Part shown: positions 18,896 to 25,648 of the stretch, one piece after another
Position numbering within the stretch: position 1 is the first letter of the stretch
Layout: the number at the start of each line of letters is the position of its first letter
Source of the DNA: Gammaproteobacteria bacterium
Lineage (GTDB): Bacteria; Pseudomonadota; Gammaproteobacteria; PS1; Pseudothioglobaceae
NCBI GenBank assembly: GCA_016845205.1
Contig: JAERTA010000051.1
Coordinates: forward strand, 1-33,507
Reading direction: 5' to 3'
DNA length: 33,507 nucleotides
Made by a program: the position numbers and the translations under genes
The notes under the pieces: generated by a model
What the model was told of the DNA's origin: nothing
The model's input: only the letters and a program-made list of their open reading frames with translations
Databases searched by the model: none

Positions 18896-19956
18896 AATTT
18901 TGTGCGTTTGGTTTTATCTACTACTTGCCCTGCCAACTGCCCGCAAGCCGCATCTACATCTTCACCACGAGTGCGTCTGGTCATTGTACGCACTCCACTG
19001 TTAAATAAAACATCTTGAAAAGCTTCAATTGTAGCTGTTTTTGAAGTTTTATACTGGCTTTCTGGAAAAGGGTTAAAAGGGATTAAATTAACTTTAGCCG
19101 AAACGCCTTTTAGCAATTTTGCCAATTGCTTCGCTTGTCGAATACTATCGTTCACGCCTTCTAGCATCACATATTCGAATAGAATATGTCGTTCTTGAGT
19201 ACCAGCAGTTAAATAGTTTTGACAAGCGGCCATTAATTCATTAATCGGATATTTTTGATTAATTGGCACCAATTCATCTCTCAATTCATCATCCGGTGCA
19301 TGCAGGGAAATTGCCAAACTAACTGGTGTTGCATCTGCCATACGTAACAGTGCTGGAACAACGCCTGAAGTTGAAATAGTTACCTTGCGTCTTGATAAAC
19401 CGAAAGCCAAGTCATCTAATAATAAATCGCAAGCATTGTAAACTGCTTTTTCGTTTAATAAAGGCTCGCCCATACCCATAAACACCACATTAGAAATACG
19501 CTTACCCTTGTCATTTAAATACTGTTTAGCAATAATAACTTGAGCAATAATCTCAGCAGTACTTAGATTACGGTTAAAACCTTGCATGCCTGTTGAACAA
19601 AAAGTGCAGGCCAAAGAACAACCAACTTGCGAGGAAATACAAAGTGTACCTCGATCATTTTCAGGAATATAAACCGTTTCAATGTGGTTGTTTTGACCCA
19701 GATCAATTGCCCATTTAACCACCCCATCTAATGAAAAATTTTGCTTAGCAATGACAGGCAATTCTAAAGTTGCTGTTTGTTTTAATTTTTCTCTAAGACT
19801 TTTACTCAAATTTAACATTTGATTAAAATCTAGCTGATCTTTATGATAAACCCATTGCATGAATTGCTTAGTCCGATAAGGTTTTTCACCCAACTCAGCA
19901 AAAAAACTATTTAAAGCTTCTTGAGTTAGATTAAATAAATTAATGGCGTCTTTCAT
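18892..19956 (-). CDS. rlmN: Dual-specificity RNA methyltransferase RlmN
   Basis: Radical-SAM enzyme that methylates C2 of A2503 in 23S rRNA and A37 of several tRNAs. The 354 residues contain the cluster motif C113-x3-C117-x2-C120. The two extra cysteines of its ping-pong mechanism correspond to C338 near the C-terminus and a residue near C106. 'INLFNLTQEALNSFFAELG' at the N-terminus aligns well with E. coli RlmN, so the ATG at 19956 is well supported. No Shine-Dalgarno sequence exists, because the preceding bases are the T run of a terminator-like hairpin. The gene is translationally coupled to the next two genes. Confidence 0.96.
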   Translation of the reverse strand: MKDAINLFNLTQEALNSFFAELGEKPYRTKQFMQWVYHKDQLDFNQMLNLSKSLREKLKQTATLELPVIAKQNFSLDGVVKWAIDLGQNNHIETVYIPENDRGTLCISSQVGCSLACTFCSTGMQGFNRNLSTAEIIAQVIIAKQYLNDKGKRISNVVFMGMGEPLLNEKAVYNACDLLLDDLAFGLSRRKVTISTSGVVPALLRMADATPVSLAISLHAPDDELRDELVPINQKYPINELMAACQNYLTAGTQERHILFEYVMLEGVNDSIRQAKQLAKLLKGVSAKVNLIPFNPFPESQYKTSKTATIEAFQDVLFNSGVRTMTRRTRGEDVDAACGQLAGQVVDKTKRTKL

Positions 19957-19959
19957 AAG

Positions 19960-19985
19960 AAAAAAAGCACAGGCAAAGCTGTGCT
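19960..19985 (-). terminator. Intrinsic terminator-like hairpin touching the rlmN start codon
   Basis: On the minus strand AGCACAG and CTGTGCT form a 7-bp stem with a 6-base loop (CTTTGC), followed by a run of T. The T run ends three bases before the rlmN ATG. hup already has a stronger terminator 70 bases earlier, so this one is either a second stop or an attenuator in the rlmN leader. Confidence 0.7.
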
Positions 19986-20018
19986 ATCAACATAAGATTG
20001 TTATAAAACAAAGCAGGT

Positions 20019-20047
20019 ATTTTAACTTAATTCGGGTTTTATTTCAG
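20019..20047 (-). promoter_or_regulatory. Possible rlmN promoter
   Basis: Minus-strand CTGAAA (20042-20047) and TAAAAT (20019-20024) are 17 bases apart. A start near 20012 would give an rlmN leader of about 55 bases that contains the terminator-like hairpin. The match is fair only. Confidence 0.3.
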
Positions 20048-20051
20048 ATAT

Positions 20052-20077
20052 AAAAAAAAGCACCCGAAGGTGCTTTT
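20052..20077 (-). terminator. Terminator of hup
   Basis: On the minus strand AAAAGCACC, the tetraloop TTCG, GGTGCTTTT and further T residues form a 9-bp stem with a stable UUCG loop and an eight-T tail. It sits about 30 bases after the hup stop codon. This is a textbook intrinsic terminator. Confidence 0.9.
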
Positions 20078-20108
20078 AGATATAAATGGATAATTAATTA
20101 ACCATTAT

Positions 20109-20384
20109 TTATCCATTTACGGCATCTTTGAGTGCCTTACCAGCTTTAAATGCTGCCACTTTAGAAGCTGCAATCTGAATAGATGCACCTGTTTGTGGGT
20201 TACGACCTGTACGTGCTGCACGATCTCTAACAACAAAAGAACCAAAGCCTGTTAGTTGTACGCCGTCACCGCTAGCCATAGCGCCAGAAATAGCGTCTGT
20301 TGTTGCATTTAATGCACGACCTGCGTCTGCTTTAGAAAGGTTTGCTGCTGATGCGATTGCATCAATTAATTCTGATTTATTCAT
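20109..20384 (-). CDS. hup: DNA-binding protein HU
   Basis: Small histone-like protein that bends and compacts DNA as a dimer. The 91 residues match HU length and pattern: '[27 protein letters not shown]' helices, the '[21 protein letters not shown]' arm with the intercalating proline in 'RNPQTG', and a '[11 protein letters not shown]' tail. IHF subunits differ in the arm. GAGGAGA precedes the ATG. It has a consensus promoter, a leader of about 115 bases that can fold, and a strong terminator, so it is a well-expressed single-gene unit between smpB and rlmN. Confidence 0.96.
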   Translation of the reverse strand: MNKSELIDAIASAANLSKADAGRALNATTDAISGAMASGDGVQLTGFGSFVVRDRAARTGRNPQTGASIQIAASKVAAFKAGKALKDAVNG

Positions 20385-20499
20385 TTCATCTCCTCGAAAG
20401 TTTATACAAAAATACTAAATGCTAAAGGTTTACTACACAAGGAGGTAAGAGAATGAAAAACGTATCTAATCATATGTTGCTAACCTCCAACATTTAGCC
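20385..20499 (-). promoter_or_regulatory. Structured 5' leader of the hup mRNA with an anti-Shine-Dalgarno copy
   Basis: From the predicted start near 20499 the leader can form an outer 7-bp pair (CTAAATG at 20491-20497 with CATTTAG at 20415-20421). It can also form an inner 6-bp pair (GGAGGT at 20483-20488 with ACCTCC at 20441-20446). ACCTCCTT (20439-20446) equals the 16S anti-Shine-Dalgarno core and could instead pair with the hup ribosome binding site GAGGAG (20390-20395). Two exclusive folds could thus hide or expose the hup start. This is seen by eye only. Confidence 0.45.
20453..20497 (+). CDS. Possible 14-codon mini-ORF opposite the hup leader
   Basis: A full AAGGAGGT (20439-20446) stands 6 bases before an ATG that opens a 14-codon frame (MKNVSNHMLLTSNI) ending in TAG. 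The ribosome binding site is the best in the window. However, no plus-strand promoter is clear and no gene follows in this direction before ratA. It is the exact antisense of the anti-Shine-Dalgarno element in the hup leader, so it may be a by-product of that element. Confidence 0.2.
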   Translation: MKNVSNHMLLTSNI

Positions 20500-20505
20500 A
20501 CCTCA

Positions 20506-20534
20506 ATTATAAGGAAATATTCAAGCAATATCAA
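20506..20534 (-). promoter_or_regulatory. Strong hup promoter
   Basis: Minus-strand TTGATA (20529-20534) and a perfect TATAAT (20506-20511) are separated by exactly 17 bases. Transcription would start near 20499, about 115 bases before the hup ATG. Confidence 0.8.
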
Positions 20535-20542
20535 CAAATTGC

Positions 20543-20566
20543 AAAAAAAAATCGAATTTAACGATT
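20543..20566 (-). terminator. Weak terminator at the smpB stop codon
   Basis: AATCG-TTAAATT-CGATT on the minus strand forms a 5-bp stem followed by eight to nine T residues. The loop contains the smpB TAA stop. The stem is short but the T run is long. Confidence 0.4.
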
Positions 20567-21043
20567 GCTCTCTTTTAGTGCTCTTTGTTTATCTCTTTCC
20601 CAGTCTTTAGTTTTAATATCCTGACGCTTATCATGGGCCTTTTTTCCTTTAGCTACGCCAATTTCAAGCTTAACCCTACCTCTAACCCAATACAATTTAA
20701 GCGGTACAACAGTCGCGCCTTTTTGATTAACTTTGTCTTTAATTCGATTAATTTCCAAACGATTTAACAATAATTTTCGCGTGCGTGTTGGATCAGGGTT
20801 TACATGGGTCGATGCATTTTTCATTGGTGAGATATGTGCACCAAATAAAAACAGCTCGTTATTCTTAAAAATAACGTAACTTTCTTTGATATGAACTTTA
20901 TTATCGCGCAGGCTTTTAACTTCCCATCCTTCTAAAGAGAGTCCTGCTTCGAGGCTTTGTTCGATAAAATAGTCATGTCGTGCTTTTTTATTAACAACAA
21001 TCGTATTCGAACTTGTTTTAGATTTTTTGGACTTCTTACCCAT
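20558..21043 (-). CDS. smpB: SsrA-binding protein SmpB
   Basis: Binds tmRNA and brings it to stalled ribosomes for trans-translation. The 161 residues (E. coli 160) include the OB-fold core 'ARHDYFIEQSLEAGLSLEGWEVKSLR' and 'LYWVRGRVKLEIGVAKGKKAHDKRQ', with a basic tail that ends in 'LKESNR'. It is divergent from ratA with only 23 bases between the start codons, the arrangement seen in E. coli. The tmRNA gene ssrA was looked for and is not in the window. No good ribosome binding site precedes the ATG. Confidence 0.97.
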   Translation of the reverse strand: MGKKSKKSKTSSNTIVVNKKARHDYFIEQSLEAGLSLEGWEVKSLRDNKVHIKESYVIFKNNELFLFGAHISPMKNASTHVNPDPTRTRKLLLNRLEINRIKDKVNQKGATVVPLKLYWVRGRVKLEIGVAKGKKAHDKRQDIKTKDWERDKQRALKESNR

Positions 21044-21066
21044 AATCGTTACTAACCAATATTATC

Positions 21067-21495
21067 ATGCATCATATTTCTAAAAGTGCAATCGTACCTT
21101 ACTCTTGTGAACAAATGTATCAACTGGTTAATCAAGTTGATGACTACCCTAAGTTTCTTAACTGGTGTTCGTCTGCTTGTATTTTAAATCAAACTGACGA
21201 TGAAATTATCGCTTCAGTTAGTATTAACAAAAGTGCTTTTAATCAAACCTTTACCACGATTAATACTTTAACAAATAATCAGCGCATTGATATGCAGCTC
21301 AAAGACGGGCCTTTTAATCATCTAAGTGGTGCTTGGATATTCACCGCATTAAGCAATAATGCTTGTAAAGTCGAGCTCGAATTAGAATTTAGCTTTTCTT
21401 CTAAGATTATTGATGTGACAATTTCCCCTATTTTTACTTCGATCGCCAACTCTCAATTAGAGGCATTTATTACGAGAGCAAAGGCTGTTTACTAA
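21067..21495 (+). CDS. ratA: RatA / Coq10-type START domain protein
   Basis: A 142-residue single-domain protein of the polyketide-cyclase/Coq10 family. 'SAIVPYSCEQMYQLVNQVDDYPKFLNWC' is the diagnostic N-terminal stretch. The E. coli homolog was described as an inhibitor of 70S ribosome assembly, while the mitochondrial relative Coq10 binds ubiquinone, so the physiological role is open. It is divergent from smpB as usual. Its TAA stop overlaps the ATG of rluE by one base. The ratB gene that follows in E. coli is absent here. Confidence 0.9.
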   Translation: MHHISKSAIVPYSCEQMYQLVNQVDDYPKFLNWCSSACILNQTDDEIIASVSINKSAFNQTFTTINTLTNNQRIDMQLKDGPFNHLSGAWIFTALSNNACKVELELEFSFSSKIIDVTISPIFTSIANSQLEAFITRAKAVY

Positions 21496-22019
21496 TGCTG
21501 TATGCTTTTAATAAACCTTTTGGTGTATTGTGCCAATTTAGTGGCGAAGGAGAGACACTATCAAATTACATCAATGTTAAAAATATTTACCCTGCTGGTC
21601 GATTAGACAAAGACTCTGAAGGATTGCTACTATTAACAGACGATGGAAGATTACAGCACAAAATCTCTCATCCAAAATTTGACAAAGAAAAAACCTATAT
21701 CGTTCAAGTTGATGGACAAATAACCACAGACGCCATTAAACAACTTGAGCGTGGAGTGACGCTGAAAGACGGCCTAACCAAGCCTGCTAAAGCTAAAATC
21801 ATAGACGAGCCTGGCTGGATTTGGGATAGAAACCCACCAATACGGATCAGAAAAAACATCCCCACCGCTTGGATAGAACTAAAAGTTACCGAAGGTAAAA
21901 ATCGTCAAGTCAGACGTATGTGTGCACATGTCGGCTTCCCCACACTTAGACTAATCCGCACTCAAATTGGCGATTGGAAACTTAATGGTATCAATATTGG
22001 AAAATATGAACGCCTTTAA
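21495..22019 (+). CDS. rluE: 23S rRNA pseudouridine synthase, RsuA/RluE family
   Basis: A 174-residue enzyme without the N-terminal S4 domain, as in E. coli RluE, which modifies U2457 of 23S rRNA. The family motif is GRLDKDSEGLLLLT with catalytic Asp38, and 'VTEGKNRQVRRMCAHVGFPTLRLIR' is the typical C-terminal signature. It overlaps ratA by one base and the next gene by 14 bases, so the three genes form an operon. Assignment to RluE rather than RluF or RsuA rests on the lack of S4 and on length. Confidence 0.88.
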   Translation: MLYAFNKPFGVLCQFSGEGETLSNYINVKNIYPAGRLDKDSEGLLLLTDDGRLQHKISHPKFDKEKTYIVQVDGQITTDAIKQLERGVTLKDGLTKPAKAKIIDEPGWIWDRNPPIRIRKNIPTAWIELKVTEGKNRQVRRMCAHVGFPTLRLIRTQIGDWKLNGINIGKYERL

Positions 22020-22794
22020 ACTAGCCTTTAATGCATTAACACAAAATAATACTGCTGATAAAATCAAGCTAGTTGATCAATTGCATGCACTAAAAAATCA
22101 AGAAAAACTCAACTACAAGGTCAAACATCCTGTCATTTCTATTAAATCGCCGGGTAGGCCAGCAAAGCCCAATTTAGTAAGGTTTCAATCCATCCCTAAA
22201 AGAGACAAGTCTGATCTAGGTTTTATTAAAACCATTCATGCGATTTGTCATATTGAGTTTAATGCAATTAATTTAGCCTTAGATGCTGTTTATCGATTTC
22301 AAGCTATGCCTGATCAATTTTATCAAGACTGGATTCAAGTGGCTTTTGAAGAATCTCAACATTTTCGACTACTCAATAATTATCTTGTTGAATTAGGCTA
22401 TCAATATGGTGATTTTGATGCGCATAATGGCTTATGGAAGATGACGCATGAAACTGATTATGACGTATTAGCTAGAATGGCACTGGTACCAAGAGTGCTA
22501 GAAGCCAAAGGTTTAGATGCTACACCAAAAATTCAAAAACGCTTTAAAAACTCTAATTTCAAACCCATGGTTGAGTTGTTAGACGTTATCTTTCATGATG
22601 AAATTACTCACGTAAAGATCGGTAATTTCTGGTTTCATCATCTGTGCCAATCTAGAAAACTAGACCCGATTAACACGTTTGAAACATTAATAGAGCAACA
22701 CATTGGCGAGTCATTACGTGGCCCATTTAATATCGAGGCTAGAAAATTAGCAGATTTTTCCAAGCAAGAAATTGCTTACCTGAAAACTTTATAG
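22006..22794 (+). CDS. DUF455 ferritin-like protein
   Basis: A 262-residue protein of the DUF455 group of ferritin-like four-helix proteins. Candidate diiron ligands are Glu84 ('CHIEFNA'), Glu116 and His119 ('EESQHF'), Glu166 ('LEAKGLD') and Glu199 with His202 ('DEITHV'), spaced as in MiaE-like oxygenases. The substrate is unknown. The start was set at the ATG at 22006 because GGA stands just upstream and homology-like sequence begins there; the frame is open back to 21967. It overlaps rluE by 14 bases. Confidence 0.85.
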   Translation: MNAFKLAFNALTQNNTADKIKLVDQLHALKNQEKLNYKVKHPVISIKSPGRPAKPNLVRFQSIPKRDKSDLGFIKTIHAICHIEFNAINLALDAVYRFQAMPDQFYQDWIQVAFEESQHFRLLNNYLVELGYQYGDFDAHNGLWKMTHETDYDVLARMALVPRVLEAKGLDATPKIQKRFKNSNFKPMVELLDVIFHDEITHVKIGNFWFHHLCQSRKLDPINTFETLIEQHIGESLRGPFNIEARKLADFSKQEIAYLKTL

Positions 22795-22796
22795 CC

Positions 22797-23681
22797 TTAC
22801 TTTAACTCACTTAACCAAGTATTGATCGCATCAGTTAAAGCTTGATCAGTACCATTTTCTTTGTAGTAATGGTCAGCACCTTTGATAATTTTTTGAGCAT
22901 TTTGACTGTTGCCAGAAATATCCATTAGGCTTTTTCTAGATTCAGATGAACGAATCACACCAGGAAAATCTTTTTCGCCAAATACGTCTAATACTGGTTT
23001 GAGCATGGTATCAAGTGGCATACGCTTAACAACTTTTTGCTTATAATCAGTTGCACCCATACCAACACCAACATAAGCATTGATCTTACCATCACCATAT
23101 TTATCAAAATAGCTCATTGACATATGAGCACCACAACCATGGCTTATCATCATGATATTGTCAACACCTCGTTGACGGTAAAACTCAATCGCCGCATCAA
23201 TACGTTCGTGTGCATAAGGGAAAATAGGCACATAATCATAATAAGTAGCTTTTTTATCAAGCACTGGCATCTGTACCGAAAGCGTATGCCAACCTTTTTC
23301 TGCCAAACCTACTCTAATTGGCTTAATAACATCCGCCCAATTCGCATGAAAACCACGAGAATGCAAGATAATAACACCACCTTTAGGTGTATCTACATCT
23401 GGCTCCATATAAATACTAAACGCTTCTTTATCATTGGAAATCGGCAAATACTCAACATCACCGTCCATGACTGCATCCTCAATCTCGCTAATCATACGAT
23501 TTTCACGTTCAAAATCTGGCTTTGCATCAGTAAACTGATTAAAAGTTCTTTGTAATGAAGCCGGATCAAAATCTCCGACAATAGGTAATTTTGGAAATTT
23601 GGGAAAATCGTCTAAACTAAACAAAGCAAAACTGGCTTGTGATAAGGTTAACGTCAAAGTTAATAGTATTCTATTCAACAT
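22797..23681 (-). CDS. Exported DUF3530-like alpha/beta-hydrolase fold protein
   Basis: A 294-residue protein with a signal peptide (cleavage near 'SFA', residue 19). The domain resembles DUF3530: 'GGVIILHSRGFHANW' is the oxyanion-side strand, then 'MMISHGCGAHMS' (178-189), 'DVFGEKDFPG' with Asp238, and 'GADHYY' with His271. In the nucleophile elbow G-x-S-x-G the serine position is Gly182, with Cys183 next to it, so ordinary esterase activity is doubtful. It is the last gene of a minus-strand cluster of exported proteins and overlaps the Sel1 gene by 11 bases. Function unknown. Confidence 0.78.
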   Translation of the reverse strand: MLNRILLTLTLTLSQASFALFSLDDFPKFPKLPIVGDFDPASLQRTFNQFTDAKPDFERENRMISEIEDAVMDGDVEYLPISNDKEAFSIYMEPDVDTPKGGVIILHSRGFHANWADVIKPIRVGLAEKGWHTLSVQMPVLDKKATYYDYVPIFPYAHERIDAAIEFYRQRGVDNIMMISHGCGAHMSMSYFDKYGDGKINAYVGVGMGATDYKQKVVKRMPLDTMLKPVLDVFGEKDFPGVIRSSESRKSLMDISGNSQNAQKIIKGADHYYKENGTDQALTDAINTWLSELK

Positions 23682-24213
23682 ATTTTTCTCTCAATTTGTC
23701 TAAAGCTGTTTTTGCTTCAGGATGATTATTATTGCTTGCTCTGTTAAACCAGTAGTAAGCTTGCTTGATGTCTTTTTGCTCTAAAAATAAAGAAGCTAAA
23801 TTAAATTGTGCGTATTCATCTTCTTGTTTAGCAGCACTTAACCACCAATCATACGCTTTTTGTGTGTCTTGCTCAACACCTCTACCTTCATAATAAAGCA
23901 TGGCTAATTCACTTTGTGCATAAGGCAGACCTTGTTTAGCAGCTTTATTAAACCAAGAAAAGGCCGTTTTTTCACTCTTTGGTGCACCTAGGGCATGTAA
24001 ATAACTTAAACCAATGTTATTTTGCGCGGCAGCATGGCCCGCATCTGCAGCTTTTAACATCCACTTAAAAGCGTCAGTATTCCGCCCACGTTGGGAGTAA
24101 TCATAACCAATCTGATACCAGGTATCAGCTCGATTATTGGCGGCAACGTCCAAATTTAGAACGAAAAAAAAGGACGCTATTAACGCCCCTTTTTTCAAAT
24201 AATGACTAATCAA
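23671..24213 (-). CDS. Exported Sel1/TPR-like repeat protein
   Basis: A 180-residue protein with a hydrophobic N-terminal signal (about 6-25, ending 'LDVAANN') and about four Sel1-like repeats: 'AFKWMLKAADAGHAAAQNNIGLSY', 'AFSWFNKAAKQGLPYAQSELAMLY' and two more. Such repeats usually form scaffolds for protein contacts. The frame starts with TTG directly after the rhodanese stop codon. A second TTG at 24198 gives the typical 'MKKGALIASFFF' signal start and may be the true one. Neither has a ribosome binding site, so coupling to the rhodanese gene is likely. Confidence 0.82.
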   Translation of the reverse strand: MISHYLKKGALIASFFFVLNLDVAANNRADTWYQIGYDYSQRGRNTDAFKWMLKAADAGHAAAQNNIGLSYLHALGAPKSEKTAFSWFNKAAKQGLPYAQSELAMLYYEGRGVEQDTQKAYDWWLSAAKQEDEYAQFNLASLFLEQKDIKQAYYWFNRASNNNHPEAKTALDKLREKYVE

Positions 24214-24894
24214 TTATTTAGTAGTTAACCCTAACAATTTCCAATCATTCATACCACCACGGTAGTATTTGATCTTATCTTGTGGGTAACCCATTGTCAA
24301 CAATGCGCGAATTGCCGCAGGTGACTGACCACACCATGAACCATTACAGAACAAGTACAAAGTCTTAGCGTTGTCGTAATTTAATACGCCATCCATATCT
24401 TTAACACCAAAGTTTTCTGTTAATAGATCTACTACAGCCATAGGATCTTTAGCTAACGCCTTAGAATTAAGCTTAGTAAATGGTACGTTTACCGCATGTG
24501 GAACTGTGCCTTTCTTAACCCAGCCTGGCGTACGTGCATCAACTACCAATACTGAAGAGTCGCCACCAGCAGTATCACGCGCAGCATGGATAACGTCTAA
24601 TTCAGTCACTGTTGCAACCCTAGCAGGTGTAAATGGTGCCGTAGGTTGAATACAGAATGGCGGACAAGGACGTGATGTCTTTGCAAATGCAGGGTCAACT
24701 GCATTAGCGTTATCTCCATTACGAGAAATACCCGCAATTTCCATCACACCTTTTACAATACCTACCGGCTTGCCTGCCTTTTTCACTGCAGAAGAGCCGT
24801 TGTTCCAGTTGTGGCTAGCAGGTAAAAAATCTGCGGCGCTCACACTTAAAGCAAACGTTGAGGCAACTGCCAGTGCAAATATTTTAGTTTTCAT
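24214..24894 (-). CDS. Exported rhodanese-like protein, copy 1
   Basis: Sulfurtransferase-fold protein with a signal peptide ('MKTKIFALAVASTFALSVSAAD'), thus periplasmic. The N-terminal part contains the paired cysteines C77 and C81 in 'SRPCPPFC'. The rhodanese domain has 'LVVDARTPGWVKKGTVPHAVNVPF' and the active loop C183-N-G-S-W-C188-G-Q-S. The second cysteine in the loop is not part of the classical loop and resembles rhodaneses linked to quinoprotein dehydrogenases. The second of two adjacent ATGs was chosen because AGGAG is then 6 bases away. It is about 90% identical in its mature part to copy 2 upstream. Sulfur donor and acceptor are unknown. Confidence 0.9.
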   Translation of the reverse strand: MKTKIFALAVASTFALSVSAADFLPASHNWNNGSSAVKKAGKPVGIVKGVMEIAGISRNGDNANAVDPAFAKTSRPCPPFCIQPTAPFTPARVATVTELDVIHAARDTAGGDSSVLVVDARTPGWVKKGTVPHAVNVPFTKLNSKALAKDPMAVVDLLTENFGVKDMDGVLNYDNAKTLYLFCNGSWCGQSPAAIRALLTMGYPQDKIKYYRGGMNDWKLLGLTTK

Positions 24895-24913
24895 CATAAT
24901 CTCCTAAAATGAT

Positions 24914-24942
24914 AAAAAGCACTTAACGAGTAAGTGCTTTTT
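24914..24942 (-). terminator. Hairpin terminator between the two rhodanese genes
   Basis: AAAAAGCACTTA and TAAGTGCTTTTT form a perfect 12-bp stem with a 5-base loop, with A/T runs on both flanks, so it could work in both directions. It lies 10 bases after the copy 2 stop and its T run ends about 10 bases before the AGGAG of copy 1. There is no room for a separate copy 1 promoter between hairpin and gene. Confidence 0.85.
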
Positions 24943-24951
24943 AAAAATCAA

Positions 24952-25593
24952 TTATTTAGCTGTTAAGCCTAAAGATTTCCAAGAGTTCATACCACCACGG
25001 TAGTATTTGATCTTGTCTTGTGGGTAACCCATCGTCAACAATGCTCTAATTGAAGCTGGAGATTGACCACACCATGAACCATTACAGAACAAGTATAAAG
25101 TCTTAGCGTTGTCATAATTTAATACGCCATCCATGTCTTTAACACCAAATGTATCAGTCATAATTTCTACTACAGCCATAGGGTCTTTAGCTAACGCCTT
25201 AGAATTAAGCTTAGTAAATGGAACGTTTACTGCGTGTGGGATAGTGCCTTTCTTAACCCAACCTGGTGTACGTGCATCAACTACCAATACTGAAGAGTCG
25301 CCACCAGCAGCATCACGCGCAGCATGGATAACGTCTAATTCAGTTACTGTGTCAACTTCTGCAGGTGAGAACGGTGCAGTTGGTTGAAAACAGAACGGCG
25401 GACAAGGACGTGAAGTCTTTGCAAATGCCGGATCAATTGTTGCTTTGTTATCTTGGTTACGTGAAATACCCGCAACTTCCATAACGCCCTTTGTGATACC
25501 AACCGCTTTGCCTGTTACTTTTTCTGCAAAAACTGGTGATACTGATAATGCTGCCGCAACAGCTGTACTTACTACTAATGTTTGAAGTTTCAT
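24952..25593 (-). CDS. Exported rhodanese-like protein, copy 2
   Basis: A 213-residue periplasmic sulfurtransferase-fold protein. The start at 25593 (MKLQTLVV...) is fixed by AGAGGAG 7 bases upstream; the longer frame to 25629 has no ribosome binding site. A signal peptide ends near 'VFAEK' (residue 24). The N-terminal region holds C64 and C68 in 'SRPCPPFC', and the rhodanese domain ends in the loop C170-N-G-S-W-C175-G-Q-S. The two CxxxC and CxxxxC pairs could form disulfides or carry persulfide. Between this gene and the next lies a 12-bp hairpin terminator, so copy 1 would be made by read-through. Confidence 0.9.
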   Translation of the reverse strand: MKLQTLVVSTAVAAALSVSPVFAEKVTGKAVGITKGVMEVAGISRNQDNKATIDPAFAKTSRPCPPFCFQPTAPFSPAEVDTVTELDVIHAARDAAGGDSSVLVVDARTPGWVKKGTIPHAVNVPFTKLNSKALAKDPMAVVEIMTDTFGVKDMDGVLNYDNAKTLYLFCNGSWCGQSPASIRALLTMGYPQDKIKYYRGGMNSWKSLGLTAK

Positions 25594-25614
25594 ACTTCTC
25601 TCCTCTTTTATATA

Positions 25615-25638
25615 TAAAAAATAACTCATTATTGAGTT
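25615..25638 (-). terminator. Terminator-like hairpin before the copy 2 rhodanese
   Basis: Minus-strand AACTCA-ATAA-TGAGTT is a 6-bp stem followed by A and six T residues, 14 bases before the ribosome binding site of copy 2. It may end the transcript of the 76-residue gene upstream, or form the 5' end of the rhodanese mRNA. Confidence 0.5.
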
Positions 25639-25648
25639 TTATTTATAG

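Larger units (their letters stand above)
24214..25498 (-). repeat. Tandem duplication of the rhodanese gene
   Basis: The stretch 24214-24760 is repeated at 24952-25498 with a constant offset of 738 bases, including long identical DNA runs (for example around 24451 and 25189). The encoded proteins differ at about 15 of roughly 157 aligned positions, while signal peptides and linkers differ strongly. This indicates a fairly recent duplication or ongoing gene conversion of the catalytic part. Confidence 0.85.

Noticed and set aside
20385-20557. tmRNA (ssrA) or another structured RNA gene beside smpB
   Set aside because: No tRNA-like ends or tag-peptide frame with an alanine-rich end were found. 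The sequence is better explained by the hup promoter and leader.
23124-23555. Plus-strand frame of 143 codons opposite the DUF3530 gene
   Set aside because: Antisense to a gene with a signal peptide and recognisable fold motifs; its translation is rich in His, Asn and Ile without domain features.
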